Of a stretch of 64,000 nucleotides of DNA, positions 23,190 through 37,000 are shown in pieces. The stretch is taken from contig JAMJFZ010000692.1 of NCBI GenBank assembly GCA_026225945.1, positions 1 through 64,000 of the forward strand, written 5' to 3'. Numbering within the stretch: position 1 is the stretch's first letter; every line of letters begins with the position of its first letter. The translations under genes and the position numbers were made by a program. The notes under the pieces were generated by a model. The model did not search any database. It worked only from the letters and a program-made list of their open reading frames with translations, and was not told the origin of the DNA. The stretch is from Cricetomys ansorgei. Its lineage: Eukaryota; Chordata; Mammalia; Rodentia; Nesomyidae.

Positions 23190-25015
23190 GAGAATTTTTT
23201 TAATTAAAAAATGATATAATAAAATTAATGGAAATAAAAAAGAAATGTTCAACATCCTCAACATTCAGCAAAAAACAATGAAAACAACCTTAGTTTCCAT
23301 CTTACACCAGTCAGAACACTGAGATGAATAAAACAAGTGACAGCACATGATGGAGAGAGGTGGAGGGAGGGGAGCACGCCCCCATTGCTGGTAGAGGTGC
23401 AAACTTGTGCAGCCACTATGGAAATCAAGAGCATGGGTCATCAGAAAATGGGGATCCATCTCCCTCAAGGCACAGCTGTGAACCTCTATGGCACACCCAA
23501 AGGAGGCTCCATCTACCACACAGCGCTTGCACTCCTAGGTTCACAGCAGCTGTGTTCATAGCACCCAGATGAGGAAACAACCAAGCTGTGATGCCAGTGC
23601 AAACGCCTCCACTGTGGAATGGATGCAGGAAGTCCTGGACATTTACACACTAGAGTACTATTCTTCTGTTTAAAAAAAAAGACATCAGGAAATCAGCAGG
23701 CAAATTGGTGGAACTAGAAAAAGAAAATCGTCCTGAGGAAGGTAAGCGAGATCCAGTGAGAAATAGGGGAATGTGCTCACCTGTAAGTAGAGGTCAGCCA
23801 TTAAGTTCAGATGACCACACTGCAATCCACAGACCCAGAGAAACTAAGTAACAGCGAGGACTCTAGCGGGACACAGTATTCTCCCTGGGAAAGGGAAATA
23901 GAAAAGAATTTGCAGGTGGCTGGGGCAGGTGAACGTTAAGAGGGGAGACGATATTGGGGTTGAGAGACAAAGGGTGGTAACATGGGGAGACATGACCGGA
24001 TGGGGTGCTCAGTGGGGTGATCTGCAATCACACCATAGTAGAAACTCTCTGGAGTCTACAAAGGACACCCTAGGAAAGGCTCCTAGCAGTGGGGTATCAG
24101 GCCATCTTCTATAACCAGGACAGGCTTCCAGTGGGGCCACTGGGACCAAATCAGAAACAAGACCTTCAATCTATAATCTGTTCTGCCTACAGCATGTACT
24201 GGGGCAATGGAAGCATAGAATTTGTGGCTGTGGCAGCCCATCCAATGGTGAGTCAAACTTGAGACCCTTGCCATGGGAGGGAGCCCAGGTCTGACACGGC
24301 CTGGAAGTCAGACACCAGAGGATAGTTCAGAGTCCGAGGGGAGAACCCAACAGGACTGGTCAATAAAGATAAAAGCAGTGATTCCTCGTGATATTTGTTG
24401 TACTCATAGATGGGTGCCTAGCCCAGTCATCCTTAGAATGGACGCCTACTGTGCTGAAAGGAGCAAATCCAGAGACCCACAGCCAAGCAGGAGGTAGAGC
24501 TAGGCAAACAAAATGGAAGAAGGAAGGAAAGAATCAAGGAGCCGGAGGAGTTGATTCAAAAAAGAGCATGATCCAGGCCCACAAAATAAAGTAAGCAGGG
24601 GGAACAGGGCCTCAGAGAGACTGACAGGCCAATCGTGCAGGCTGAACGGTCTGCAGGAGCTGCTCTGCACACGTGCTAAGGCTACTCATTCACTGTTCTT
24701 CTAGGACTACTAACACTGGAAGTAGGAGCCCTGACTCTATTGCCTGCTCTTGGTACCCCATTCCTAACCTGGGTTCCTCTTCCAGCTTTGTCATGAGGGT
24801 TTATACCCAGGCTTGTGATGCCTGATTATGCTGTGTTCTGCTGAAATCCCTGGGAATACTGCTCTTTCTGAAGGGAAAGGGGGAGGAGGGGATCTGGCAG
24901 AGAAGAGGGCACCGTGAGAAGGTAAGGAGAGGAAACTACGCAAGTTTATATGGAATGGGAGAAGTATAAATAATTCTTAAAACATAAGAAAGGTACAAAA
25001 AAGAAAAAGAAACCC
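23190..25015 (+). mobile_element. L1 fragment, ORF2 3' end plus 3' UTR and A-rich tail
   Basis: Sense-strand ORF2 relics: 'aaatgttcaacatcctcaac', 'aaacttgtgcagccactatg', and a YIYTLEYYSS-like stretch at about 23640. A long G/A-rich 3' UTR follows, ending in A-rich sequence at about 24975-25015. Many stops and indels. It lies head-to-head with the L1 at 21660-22800, and both include the ORF2 C-terminus, so they are two insertions rather than one inverted during integration. Confidence 0.8.
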
Positions 25016-26154
25016 AGTTCTCCTTCTTCTGGAAGCCATCAGCACTTACCCAGCTGCTTTCATTTAGAGATGGCGCCTCCGGCTATCAATTAGGGATGGG
25101 GGCTCATGCGCTCCTCAGGCCTCCATTGAAGAGTGTTCTCTGGATGGAGCTTCTGCAGGCTTTGTGAGGGTGAACACTGGTGTGAGCCCATGAGTACAGC
25201 AGCCCATTTATGTCCAGAAGGCACTGTTTCATTCCAATGCCTCCGACCTTGAACTCTTACAGCCTTCCTTATCTTCTTTCATGAAGGTCCCTGAACCTTG
25301 CCCCTGGACTGATAAGTGTTTCTTATCTCAGTCATGCCCTGTACTGTACTTTACGATGGACCACCCCAGCAATGTGAATCCCAACTCCACTGAAAATATT
25401 CTAACTTGAGAAGTTCTAAAGAGCTATGTATTTCCACACAGCAATTAGTGGGTATCAGAAGGCAGCTTGTTAACAAAACCCACAGAAAGACTCAATTAAA
25501 GGAAAAGGAAAAGCTTCCACATGACACAGGAAATTGGGAGTGGTGTGACAGTTAACATATGACCGTTAATAAGTGAATTAGGAAGAGAGACCCCTCAGAT
25601 CCTCTGTGCTAAATGACCTATACAGGAGAATGTTGCAGTGATCACTTGGAATGGTATTATAGCCCTCTTTTGTAGGATTGGTTATTTAATACATCACAAG
25701 TAAAGATTTAGCATTAGACCATGAAAGAAATACAAAATTCTGATGATAGATAAGCATTTATTTTCAGGAGGAATTCCCCAAACTCCTTCTGGGATTTATG
25801 CGGCAAACCAGTGTGTCCTTACATTAAGCACATTTACGGTATTCAGTACTAATGGAGACTAATTGATACCCAGTGAGGCAGAATGTTTATCCCTTGCAGA
25901 AGGAGGCTGTGCTCTCATGGTAGGGTCATGGTTACAAAATAACTGAAGAGAACCCCACTGAGAGTTGAGATGTGCTCCACATCAACTCTTCCTACAGTGC
26001 CCCAGCTATAGGGAAGCATTACTATTCACAGGTCAAACTTGATGAACCACTATGGACCTAGTCCTGGTCAGTGAAAGCCATTATTTACAAAATGCTTGAC
26101 ATTCTCTGCTGTGCATTGGTTTTCATTTATACTAAAATGCATCACAGCTACAGT
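25016..26154. other. Intergenic B-C spacer
   Basis: 25040-25400 vaguely resembles antisense L1 3' UTR ('tgagcccatgagtacagcag', 'gtccagaaggcactgtttc'). 25400-26154 shows nothing recognisable. No gene is supported. Confidence 0.35.
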
Positions 26155-27019
26155 GTCACACACGTTGACATGAGTCATCTCTGTGCTTTATTAAATGCAT
26201 CCCTTTTCCTGATGTCTTTGCTCAATATGTGCAGAATAGAAACACACAGATATCATATTTCTTAACATCACTGGGCTCTCATATAAGAGATAGTAGCAGG
26301 TGGACCCAAGGTTCTCTGTATAGGGAGACACCATGAGTGTATATCAATAGTCTGACAAAATCCTATGTAAAATAACAGTATAACACAACAAAAAGAATAA
26401 TTTCTGATTTCACCAGAAATGGAACTCTCTATAAAGTGGAACATGCACACAATCTGGGTTACAATGGTTTACACAGCCACAGGAAGGGACGTTCTGTGAC
26501 TCGTGCAGATCAAGGCAAGTGAAACGAGCATTGCTAGTCTCAGTTGCAGGAAATATGAGGCCCTACTGCTGGGACGTTGCCACCTCTCACAGGTGCCTTT
26601 TCTAGGTCTTTGCCTTGTCACCTCTCATGGCATCCTCCGGGGAGACACACGTTCCTCATCCTAAATGACTTCTGCATGAGAAGTTTCTTAGTTCATACTT
26701 GTTTCCAAAGCATTAAGGAAACTTCATGTCTTGGGACTGAGTCTCAGTGGTCTAGTTGAAAATATGCTTCTGTGAAGATCTACAAAAATATCATCTTGTT
26801 TTTTATTATGAGTGAAGAGCCTCAGATGCATAGCCTACGGAAGAAAGCATTTCAGAATTCCACGGGGGATTCAGGGATTTGCCCAGAAGCAAATCTGGGC
26901 AATTCCAATGATAGCTTCTGTCATCAATAAAACTTAGAACTCACAGGCACACAAAAGCTTTGCATACACACTGTGGAGCCCTCTCCACCAGGCTCATCGT
27001 TCACAGAGCTTCTGTTAGC
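26155..27019 (+). promoter_or_regulatory. 5' flank / likely promoter and 5' UTR region of V2R C
   Basis: Homologous to the B flank at 8181-9022. The TATA-like element of B ('cctatataaaagagc') reads 'cctatgtaaaataac' here, so that box is not preserved in the only intact gene. The last 200 bases before the ATG are nearly the same as in B and D. Function is inferred from position only. Confidence 0.35.
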
Positions 27020-27231
27020 ATGATTTTGTCTTGGATTTTTATCTCCTGCTTCCTGCAGAATGCGTTTGTTTGTTCCTGGACCTTCATAGACTGCTTACAT
27101 AGAAGAGGTTATCATTTGTACCATGAAGGAAACTTGGTGATTGCTGGTTTTTTCCCTACTTACACGATGATCCCAAAGAAGAAAACAGTTGATTGGAGAA
27201 CAGGGCATTATTCCAGTGACTGGGAAGTCCA
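27020..27231 (+). CDS. V2R C exon 1 (signal peptide, N-terminus)
   Basis: 70 codons plus two bases, with donor 'cca|gtaagt' (phase 2). It encodes MILSWIFISCFLQ, then a GYHLYHEGN and IAGFFPTYTM stretch that begins the Venus-flytrap fold. It is one codon shorter than exon 1 of B and D in the signal-peptide region ('gcgtttgtttgttcctgg' against 'gcgtttctcctttgttccca'). Confidence 0.92.
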
Positions 27232-28044
27232 GTAAGTTTCTTTTCATTTATTACTTTTCCAAAATTGGCATTCGTGTACTAAGGAAGTGTTGGTTCAAAA
27301 ACATGCCATATTTTGATTTCCCTATCCCTATCCCTATCCCTATCACTCCTAGATGTCTTCTGTAACTTGCCTGCTTATTAACTCGTCTAGTTCTATCAAA
27401 GGGGAAGATGACTAGGGATTTCATTCATTTGACTTCCCATGTCTGACACTGGACATTTACCCAGCTTCTCTATCATGTCATGAGTCCTTGAAATATGAAT
27501 GTTTTCAACGTTAGCTCTGCTGGAGAAGGATAATACAATAAAAATGATTTCTAGAGATCTAGCTGTGCTCCTATATAAAAGGATGATGGCATTGGAATTG
27601 GAAAGCATGAATTTCCCACTGGATGCTGGACTGACCAGTGTGGCCTGTGTCAGCTGCTGCTGCAGACATTGGAGCATGACGTTAGCATCACACTCTGGGA
27701 CTTGCTCTCTCCTTTATCAATGCAGTCACCTGTGATGTTGTGTATGTTTGTCTTCTATTATTTCATCTCAATAAATTATATCAGGTTTACATGTTTCCTT
27801 AAAGTTTGCAATACGTATTTTCTGATTAAAATGAATGTGTTCATTGCACACATTGATGGTCATGAAGACCTTGAAGGGGTGCTTTTTTGAGCAGTCTCTG
27901 CTGTTCATACTTAAGGAGTACTATTGGACAAGTCTGCTCTATATTTCTTTGGTATTCATTAAGTAAATTGGCATTTGTCAGTGTATGAAGTTAGTCAGGA
28001 ATATTTTATCCTAGGAAGACATTCCTAAAGCTGAGGGACCCCAC

Positions 28045-28091
<47 letters not shown>

Positions 28092-31000
28092 TATTCTGAA
28101 CTGAGGGAAAAGGAATATGTGTTATGTATGTTCAGAAAGAAGTTTGGAGAAAATGTTTCATATTACTAAAAATGTACACAGGTGTTCTGAGGCATGACTG
28201 TCAAGCTGGCAGTGTTGTGTCTTTACTAAATGTGGTTGTGGAGTAAGGCAGTAACTCAGAGACAGAGAGTGAGAGAAAATGTTTTACGGTGAAAATCACC
28301 TGAAGTTAATGCTCTCTTAAGAGAGGCAGCCCTAAATTGGTGAATCAAAGACAGCCACAATCACACAGTGTGCTATCTACATGAAATATACCATGGCAGA
28401 TTTGATCGGACTCAGGTGTCATATTTGCCTTTAAGGGTGAATACAAAGTTGTCTTCCATGGTGCAGAGTGTTTCTGCAACTTGCATGCTGAAAATAAATT
28501 CCACCTAGCAGACAATTCTTCTTGTTCCTCCTTGTTCTGCTCTCTAGTCACACTAGCTCAGCATGCACCAGTGTCATATGACCTCAGCATATGACAGCCG
28601 ATACCTGGAACAAACATGTTTACAAGAGATTTCAGTGGCTGGCATGTCCAGTGTGCATGAGAGAAAGGCATTTTAAAGAAAGATTTCGCATGTACTGGAG
28701 TCAAAATGAAATCAAAATAAGTTCGTAGCTAGTAAAAATTTGCCCATAAATATTAGTTAACATGTTCGATCTATGCAGCACATTTTCAAAATACACTATT
28801 TGTAGAGAAGGAGTCCATGAAGGAATATGTTCTTCAAGGCTGAAAACTGCTTTTCTGCTTTTCATTAAATCTTTTTTATACTTGTGAAGGCTATGTATGT
28901 TGACTTTGTGGAAATGATTGTTCTTTCTCCCCAGTTAAACTTACTCACACTATAAATCTATCTTAATTCCTTCAAGTACCTCAGATCACGTTCTATACGG
29001 CTAACAATGTCTGCCAGACAAATTTTTTCTGTGATTCAATTTTCTAGTTGGATTTTACTTTCCTGATTTCATAATAAGGGAGATGGCAAACGGGCGGTGG
29101 ATAGGCACATAATGTCACATATACATACCTCATCTGATGGAGGCAAATTACTGTACAGAATTACATTGTTCAGGCTGGGGAACACATTAAAGTCTTTTCT
29201 GCATGATGGCAGACATCCAACCACAACAACAATTACATCAGATTCTCTTGTTGTATGTCGGAGTAATTGTTCTTCATACTTATTTAAATAAAGTACCATT
29301 TGAAATATCAGAATTGTTCTTCGCGAATTACATGTGCGTTATATGCCAGGGTCATGATAACCTGGGATTTTAATATTTTTTCTATTTTACTGGATATATT
29401 TCTCGTATTGAGTATTTGAATGTTAACACATATAAATCTGCTGTTGGTGATGCTGTTTTTATTTTGTTTTGCTTTGTTTTCTGTCTTTTGTGTTTTTTGG
29501 TTTTCTTGGATGAAGGGCATTTAATTCTTCTTCTTTCATATATTTCATGTTAGCACCCCTCCTACCCTCCCTCCGTCCCTCCCAGCTCCCCATCCTCCCT
29601 CTCCTCTTATTATACATCCTCCCTATCCAAGGTGACTCATATCCCTTCCTCCCCTCTCCCCATAGAGGAGAGCCATCCACCTGGGTCACCACTCAAACAG
29701 AACACAACAAATGGAAAAAGACCAGACACAAGTCTCCACTTGGAGGGTGGATCAGGCAACACAGCTGGAGGAAATGGGTCCCAGGGGCAGGCAGATCATC
29801 AGAGAACACCCCCAACACTCTAGCCTGCAGGTTCTCTGCAAGAACCCCAATCCAGACAACCACATGTCAGATGTAGGCTCCCTGTCTTCCACTGCAGGCT
29901 CTGAGGGACCCCATGACTGCTGATTCCTCGACTCAGTGGGGACTGCTCTCCAGATGCCCCTACCATCTCTGATCCTGAAATGCCTCCCCCATCCCTCTTC
30001 TGTGAGTTTCCCAGAGCTCTGAATGATGTTTGACCCTGGGCCTCTGAATCTACTCCCATCAGCTGCTGGAAGAAGCCTCTCTGATAGAGATTGGACTAGG
30101 TACTGATGATCTATGAGGACAGGCTATCGTTAGACATAGTCTTCTGAGTCTCCATCTCTAGTTCCTGGTCTATCCCTTAGGATCAGGCATGGGTTCTCTC
30201 TTTTGTCATGCGGTTCTTCTTCCTGTGCAGTGTCCCAGTGGTTCCAATTGAAAGAATGGGTTATAGGTCAATTGTTTAGTTGCTCGGGGTGTGTCCCAAC
30301 CCCTCCCTGGGAGCCTGGGAGGCTACAGGAGAAGTCCTGTCCAGGTTCACAGTCCCCCATTTCTTGAGGGTCTCACCAAGTTTTCCATCATGAGCTCCAG
30401 TGAGCTTCCACTTTCTTTGGGCTCCAAACTCCCTGGAATGTCCTCCAGTTCCAGATGTCCCCACATATCCTCCCTCCAGTCCTCTGTCCACACTTGGCCT
30501 CCCCTCCTGACCCCCGACCCACCAACATCATCTGTTCCAAGTCTCCCTACACACCAAGGCATTACCCAGGTCACAAGTGAGCCCCTCCATGATGTTCCCT
30601 CTCTGGGTCTCTGGATTGCAGAGCCTTTGTCCTTTGCTTATAGGTTAATAACCTCTTATTAATGAGGACATCAAATTTGTCTGTCTGGACTGGGTCATCT
30701 CACTCAAAATCATTTTTTCTAGTTCCATTTATTTGCCAGAGAAATTCACTGTTGTTTGAAAATGTTTTATCTAAAATATGTTAATATTTTAATTTTTATT
30801 TAAAACTTGATTTAAATAATTGTTCAATATATTTTAGAAATGTTTTACTATGTGATATTTGCTTTAAATGCTTTGAAACTTCATGTGGAAGGATTATAGA
30901 AAATGAACTTTCACTTCTTTAAGTCTATCAAGCTTTGTTAAAATTCTTCCATCTTCACATATATCCATAATCAACAAATAAAGGAAAAAGGTTAATTATG

Positions 31001-34000
31001 CTACAGCATACTCCTTGAGGAGCAACTCAGACTCACGGGGATTTGATTTTCCCTGAAAAAATCAAAGGATTATGCATATGTCAAATTGTAGAGTGACTCA
31101 CCTCCATTAATGTTAGTTGGAAAACTAAAATGTTCACTGCGTCACATCTGCTCCTGAGTGTAAATGATGTGATGCAGACACCCTAGCAATCTATGCAGGA
31201 TGATTCTCAGTTCCCATCCTTTCCTACGGACAAGTAGGCAGACTGGTGCCATCGTGGCCTTACTGAAATTTTCACAATTATTTCTCAAAAACACATAATA
31301 GAAAAGCAGTGTTCCGGGAACTGTTTTCACTAACATTTTAGATTTTCACACCTCGTCAGACAACTTATTAGAAAATGGGCTCAGCTCTGGGCCTTCTAGC
31401 TACAGTGGTCAGACAAGCACCAACCAGGCAGAGTTTTGTCAGTGACCAGCTGTGAAGCAGACTCATTTATGATTTATCTGGTTTTTGTCAGGGCTAAGGG
31501 AACAGGGAGCAGCCAAACTCCACTCTCAGGGTGAGAATTCCTGATTCCAAGCAAGCTTCGGTTCCATGCTATCCAGAACTATTAACATAAATACTAAACC
31601 TTGGTTTGCTATCCCATAAACTTTTGCCACAGTTCCACCACTATATAATGAGGAATATTGCTAGTGCAGATTGAATGGTTTGTAGCTGATTGATCCTGAT
31701 TTTCACTTTCCACACGTGGTGGCATGCTTATCAACTCCAACACGATGAGCGCTGGTCAGTAAGGGAGAAACCTCGAGCTCGGCAATAGAATGAATTCTCC
31801 ATGTTCAAGATACAACTGAGTGCTGCCTTCAGTAATTTAGTTGTGACTCTGGAGTGTGGCCCATAACACTGGCAATAGCTGGAATTTGGCAGGGAGTCCA
31901 CGCAGCCCTTCGCCCAACATCACAAGATGCTACTTATTACATTTAATGGGGTTTGTTCTTGGCAGCACGTCTGGTTGAGGAACTTTCTCTGCTTATCTCT
32001 GGGGACTCTAACTGAAATTTTTCTCACATGTGTGTATGTTTGAAGAATACTTCTACAATAAGACTCTGTGTGACTTTTCCCCATAGGCACCCATTATCCC
32101 GCCTACCATTCTTGGTTCACAGCCTCCTCTTTTCTAATTATTCTTTTATCCTGTAGCAGCACACCTACTTAGTTAGTCAGCAAAGAAGAGGGGGAGGAGC
32201 TTTCATAGGTGCAAACCCTGCCAGACCCAGCAGGGGAACCACTACCATAGCAAGACCATCCTGGACAGGGGAACCCACCCTGTTCATCTCAGGGGGGTTT
32301 ACTGACCCTAAGCTCCTCGGGTGTTCTATTGGTGGCATTGGCAGTTAATGAGCAGTCAGACATCTTTTATATAATGCTGGGCCCCTACACAGCAGCTGCT
32401 TGGGACCCCTTGTCTGTGGAGACCTCCGCCTCTTGCATGCCCCTCTATACTTATCCCCAGACCTCTCAGTGATCCATTGCTGAGACTCTGTGGACAGCTC
32501 CTAATGAAGAGAGCTCCACCTCAGCCCAGCCACCTTGCCATGCACAATCCTCCCACAGGTGCCTAGCAGTCAAGCTGCTTGAGACAGCTGCCATGGACTG
32601 TTTCATGGTGGACATGGCAGGCAGCCTGGGGAGCAGGCAGGTCAGGTCAGAGCATGAGGCAAACCAAGCTCACTATTGGACATGCTGCCTGCTTCAGGTT
32701 CCAGGCTCAAAATGGCACCTCACTTTTTCTGCCAGGGAACAAAGCTGACTATCCCCAGCAGACTAGCTCCTCCTGCTTTTAGCTGCCCCTCAGAGCTGCT
32801 GCTTGCCTCCCTCAACAGGCTGCTGGGGATACAGGTGAACTGGGCACCTCTTGTGCCCACCATGAAACCCAAATGGTGCTGAGAACCAAGTTGAACCAAT
32901 GTATATCTCATTTGAAGGAGTCTGGCTAAGCAAGGCTGGGGAACTCTGGACCTTGATCCCTGGATTGGAAAGCTTCCCCAGGGGACTGTCAGGAACCCCA
33001 CTCTCATCAGGCTGCAGGGAACTCTGACCTGGCAGTGCAGCACAGAAGTGACCCCAGCTAATACAAATGGCCCTATGCTGGGCCCCTCAACCCTCTCCAG
33101 ACTTGCCAAATAAGGGCAAAAAAATCCCACCAATCACTGGCTACCCTGCATGCCTGTGCCACCTCAGGGACATTACATAAAAAGCAGCCTTCTGGACTCT
33201 GCTCACATCATGGTAGGCTGAAGCTTTGACTGCTGCCTTACCCCCAAGTGGAGGCAGCCACGGAGAGAAGAAGCAAGAAGAACAATTCAGCTGAGGCAGA
33301 TGCAAAAAAAACACCTGAGCTTAGCCAGGGATATTCCCTTCAGAGCTGCAGCACTGAGGACACCTTCCCCACCTCAGAGCTGTGTGGTCAGGGCTTCCCG
33401 AATGTCAGGGGGCCCTTCCGTTGGGAACACCTTCCACACCTCACAGCTGTATTGTCCTTGGGCTCTTGAATGCCAGGCCACTTTTCCATCTCTGTTAAAC
33501 CTCAATAAACCCTAACACTTTGATGGAGAAAATTTCATTCACATGTTATTCTACTAAAATAAAAATATAGGGAAATGATAGTGAACCTGGGTACACCATT
33601 TTTTTTATTTACTTGTTTTTTTTGCTGGGGGAAATGAAAGCAGAGGGAGAAGAATTTACAGATGTCCATGGGCCAGGTAGAATATGTTACACAATAGAGG
33701 AAATAAACTGTATTTAAACAGGATGGTAGATAAAGACCCTATCAAATGGTTGTTCTCTATATAGGAGGCAGGAACATACATGTAAAATTGGACACATATA
33801 TTTCACACATATCACGTATACACACTCCAAATATAAAAACATATTATCATAGAAAAGCCAGCTGTTTTCAAGAGAACTTGAATGGACTGGGCAATTGTCT
33901 TTAATGAACACAATGTCACAGTAAACTGGTAGTTGATTTAAAAGCAGTTGTTTTTGATGGTTGCCCAGAACACTGGGAGACGTGAGGGTTTCTTCCTGAG

Positions 34001-37000
34001 ATACAGACATAGTTAGACACAGACATAATGCAATTCTAGCCCTTTTCAAACTCTACATACTGAGAGATCCACATTCAGTATTTCCCACCTGCTAATGACG
34101 TAATACTACATTCTATTCCATCTATTCATGGGAATGTAGTAACACAGGTGGTTTGAATGCATAATCCATTGCACCAAGTTGTCACATATGTGTGTAGTTT
34201 CTCTTTCTCCCAAATTAATATTGGTCTATCTTCTATTCAGGTTGCACTTGAGCACCTACCAAAATGTTTTGGCCATGCGCTTTGCCATTGAGGAGGTCAA
34301 CAACAATCCCCATCTATTACCCAATACTTCTTTGGGATTTGAGGTCCATGATATCCCCTTTGGTGAAAGGCGAGCTGTGGATAATCTCTTCCGTTGGTTC
34401 ACAGGGAACGTGAATGCCACTCCTAATTACAGCTGTGCAAAAGAGAGCAAGCCAGCTGCAGTACTTACAGGAACACCGTGGACAGTATCTGAACAGTTTG
34501 CGACACTGCTGGGTATTTACAAGTTTCCACAGGTGAGGGACAGTGGTGTGAGACAACATAACTCAGTTTTCCTTTAGGGATATTTCAGGAGTTTGGGAAA
34601 AGAAAAAGAAAGAGAATTGAATCACTCATCATTGAAAGGGAAAAGATGCACACAGTTGGTAACAGCTCAGCATTAGTAGATTTTGCAATATGGGGAAGTG
34701 GGGAAGAGGAATAGAGAGAACACTGGTGAGCCTTGTAGTGTTGGCAAAATGATAAGAACACTACAAGATGTTAATGTCTGATGTTAACATCACGATGTGT
34801 GGACTCCCACACTAACGGCATCCAATCGCTGCTGTAGAAATAAGTGGTATGTGTGCCTATTCTTGCTCCTACTCTTTCTGATTGTTCTCCCTTCAGCTCT
34901 CCTTTGGTCCTTTTGATAGTATCCTGAGTGACCAAGGCCGGTTTCGATCCCTGTACCAGGTGGCTGACAAGGACACATCACTGGCATCAGCAGTGGCTTC
35001 TTTGATGCTTCATTTCCAGTGGACCTGGGTGGGGCTGTTCATTACAGAGGATGACAAGAGCACTCAGATTCTATCAGACTTGAGAAGAGAGATGGATAGA
35101 AATGGAGTCTGTGCAGCATTTGTAGAAAGGATATCAATCAACAAGGGTATACATCTGTCTAACTACTGGAACAAACATGTGCAGGTCCTGGATTCATCAG
35201 CAAATGTGATAGTTGTTTATTTGGACGCTGATTCTCAAACACTCTTGCTAAGAAATATATATGCACAGACTTTCGTGTGGAAAGTCTGGGTCCTGAACTC
35301 TCAATTGGCTGTTTTTGATTATGACGACTATTTCATGTTAGATTCCTTGCATGGCGCTCTCATTTTTTCACACCATCATGGAGAGATTGTTAATTTTACA
35401 GACTTTATTCAGGCAGCCAGCCTTTCAAAATACCCAGAAGATGTTTTTCTGCATGTGTTGTGGACATTGTTCTTCAACTGTTCCTTTTCAGAGAAGGATT
35501 GTAAAATTGTGGATAGCTGTCAGCCAAACGGATCCTTGGGAACCATGCCTGGGAACATTGACAAGGAAACTAGTGAGGAAAGTCGCAATGTGTACAACGC
35601 TGTGTACGCTGTGGCCCACAGCCTGCATGAGATGATTCTCAGTCAAGTTCAAAGTCAACCTAGCGGGAAGGGGAAGGAGACCGTGTTCTTCCCCTGGCAG
35701 GTAATGTTCAGAAAGGAACTGAGGCTGGCAAACAAATTTTGCAATGTTTTTACCAAAAAAATCTCAACTGAGGCAGTACATGTTGCCCTGCCTGGGGACT
35801 GATGGAAACCATGCTGTCACAATCTGATGTGTGGGACGCCTGGGGAGATAAATTCTACTTTGTTTGGTTAAAAACAAACTGTAAATCTTCACATGGTAAA
35901 AGGTCCAATATACAAAATCATTATATCAATAGACATTTCTCACTCCACAAGTGTCCCGCCCTAAAACGCTGTGGGTGCTTCTGCAGTGATCATGTTAGTA
36001 ATAATCTCTCACGTTCACTCTTTAAACAAACACACATCCATTTTATACAGGGAAGCAATACTACTTTGAAATTATCATTGGTTATGTCTATCTTGTGAAG
36101 GAAGTTGGGTTGTTTCAGTGCACACTGATCAGTAGCAGTGCTTGTTTGTAAGTTCTGTGTAGACAATGATTAACATTTTAGAAACATGATGAAACGTAAT
36201 CTATGATCCTAAGCTTACATTGCTGAAGGTTTGATGGGTGTGTAAATTGCTTTCTAACCTCAGGGATCAAAGTCATTGCGACACTTTCCCTAATTCTAGC
36301 ACTCATGACCACTCTGTCGTCTTGATCACAGGATCTCACATCTCTTTTAGCTTCACCCTTTTCTGAAGAACGCACAACTGACCAATCCCGCTGGTGACCG
36401 TCTAGTTCTTGATCTGAAAAGAAAACCAGAGGCAGCGTATGACATTATCAACTTTTGGAATTTCCCAAAGGGTCTTCAACTATATGTGACAGTTGGAACT
36501 TTTTCCCCAAACACACTGCAAGGGCGCCAGCTGTCCTTGTCTGACAACCTGATCCAGTGGGCCACAGGATTCACAGAGGTGGGTTGCATCTGATCTCAAT
36601 GCATTCACCTGTATGTAAATATCACAACTTAGGTTTCTAGGCATCATCATCATCTCCATGGTGCTCCTGCGACCTATCTAAATACCCAGAGGGAAAATAA
36701 ATGTAATCAATTGTCCTGTTGGCTTATACTCATGGTTGACTTATTTATTCTCAAAACTGTTCATTCATTCCAAAGCATGAATATAGTAGCTATTTCAGTA
36801 TGCTCTCCTGGGTATTTTTATGTCAACTTGGCACAATCTAGAGTCAACTGCAAAAAGGAAATTTCAATTGTGATTTAGCCCTCACCAGGTCCACAACTGT
36901 TTGTGCCTCTGGTGTATTTCCCTGATTGATTAAATGGAGGGGGACTAGCTGATGCTGGCAGGTGATGCCAGCCCTGGGCAAGTGGTACTGGGAACTAAAG

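Noticed and set aside
21660..25015. A single L1 inverted by twin priming
   Set aside because: Both arms contain the same ORF2 C-terminal region, which a single inverted insertion would not duplicate.
26960..27019. In-frame ATG 60 bases before the chosen start of C (also in B and D)
   Set aside because: It would put a polar 20-residue stretch ahead of the signal peptide, unusual for V2Rs. It cannot be wholly excluded, because it is conserved in all three copies.
27320..27345. Interstitial telomere or CRISPR-like array
   Set aside because: Only four units of a six-base repeat (CCCTAT, not CCCTAA), with no spacers. It is an ordinary short tandem repeat in a mammalian intron.
32720..33133. 137-codon minus-strand open frame, identical in D (47813-48226)
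   Set aside because: It lies in the LTR-like intron block. Identity only reflects the near-identical C-D DNA, and the frame is interrupted in B.
34179..34240. Possible upstream extension of V2R exon 2 in the same frame
   Set aside because: A clear acceptor 'ttctattcag' at 34231-34240 and the conserved exon 1 phase fix the exon start at 34241.
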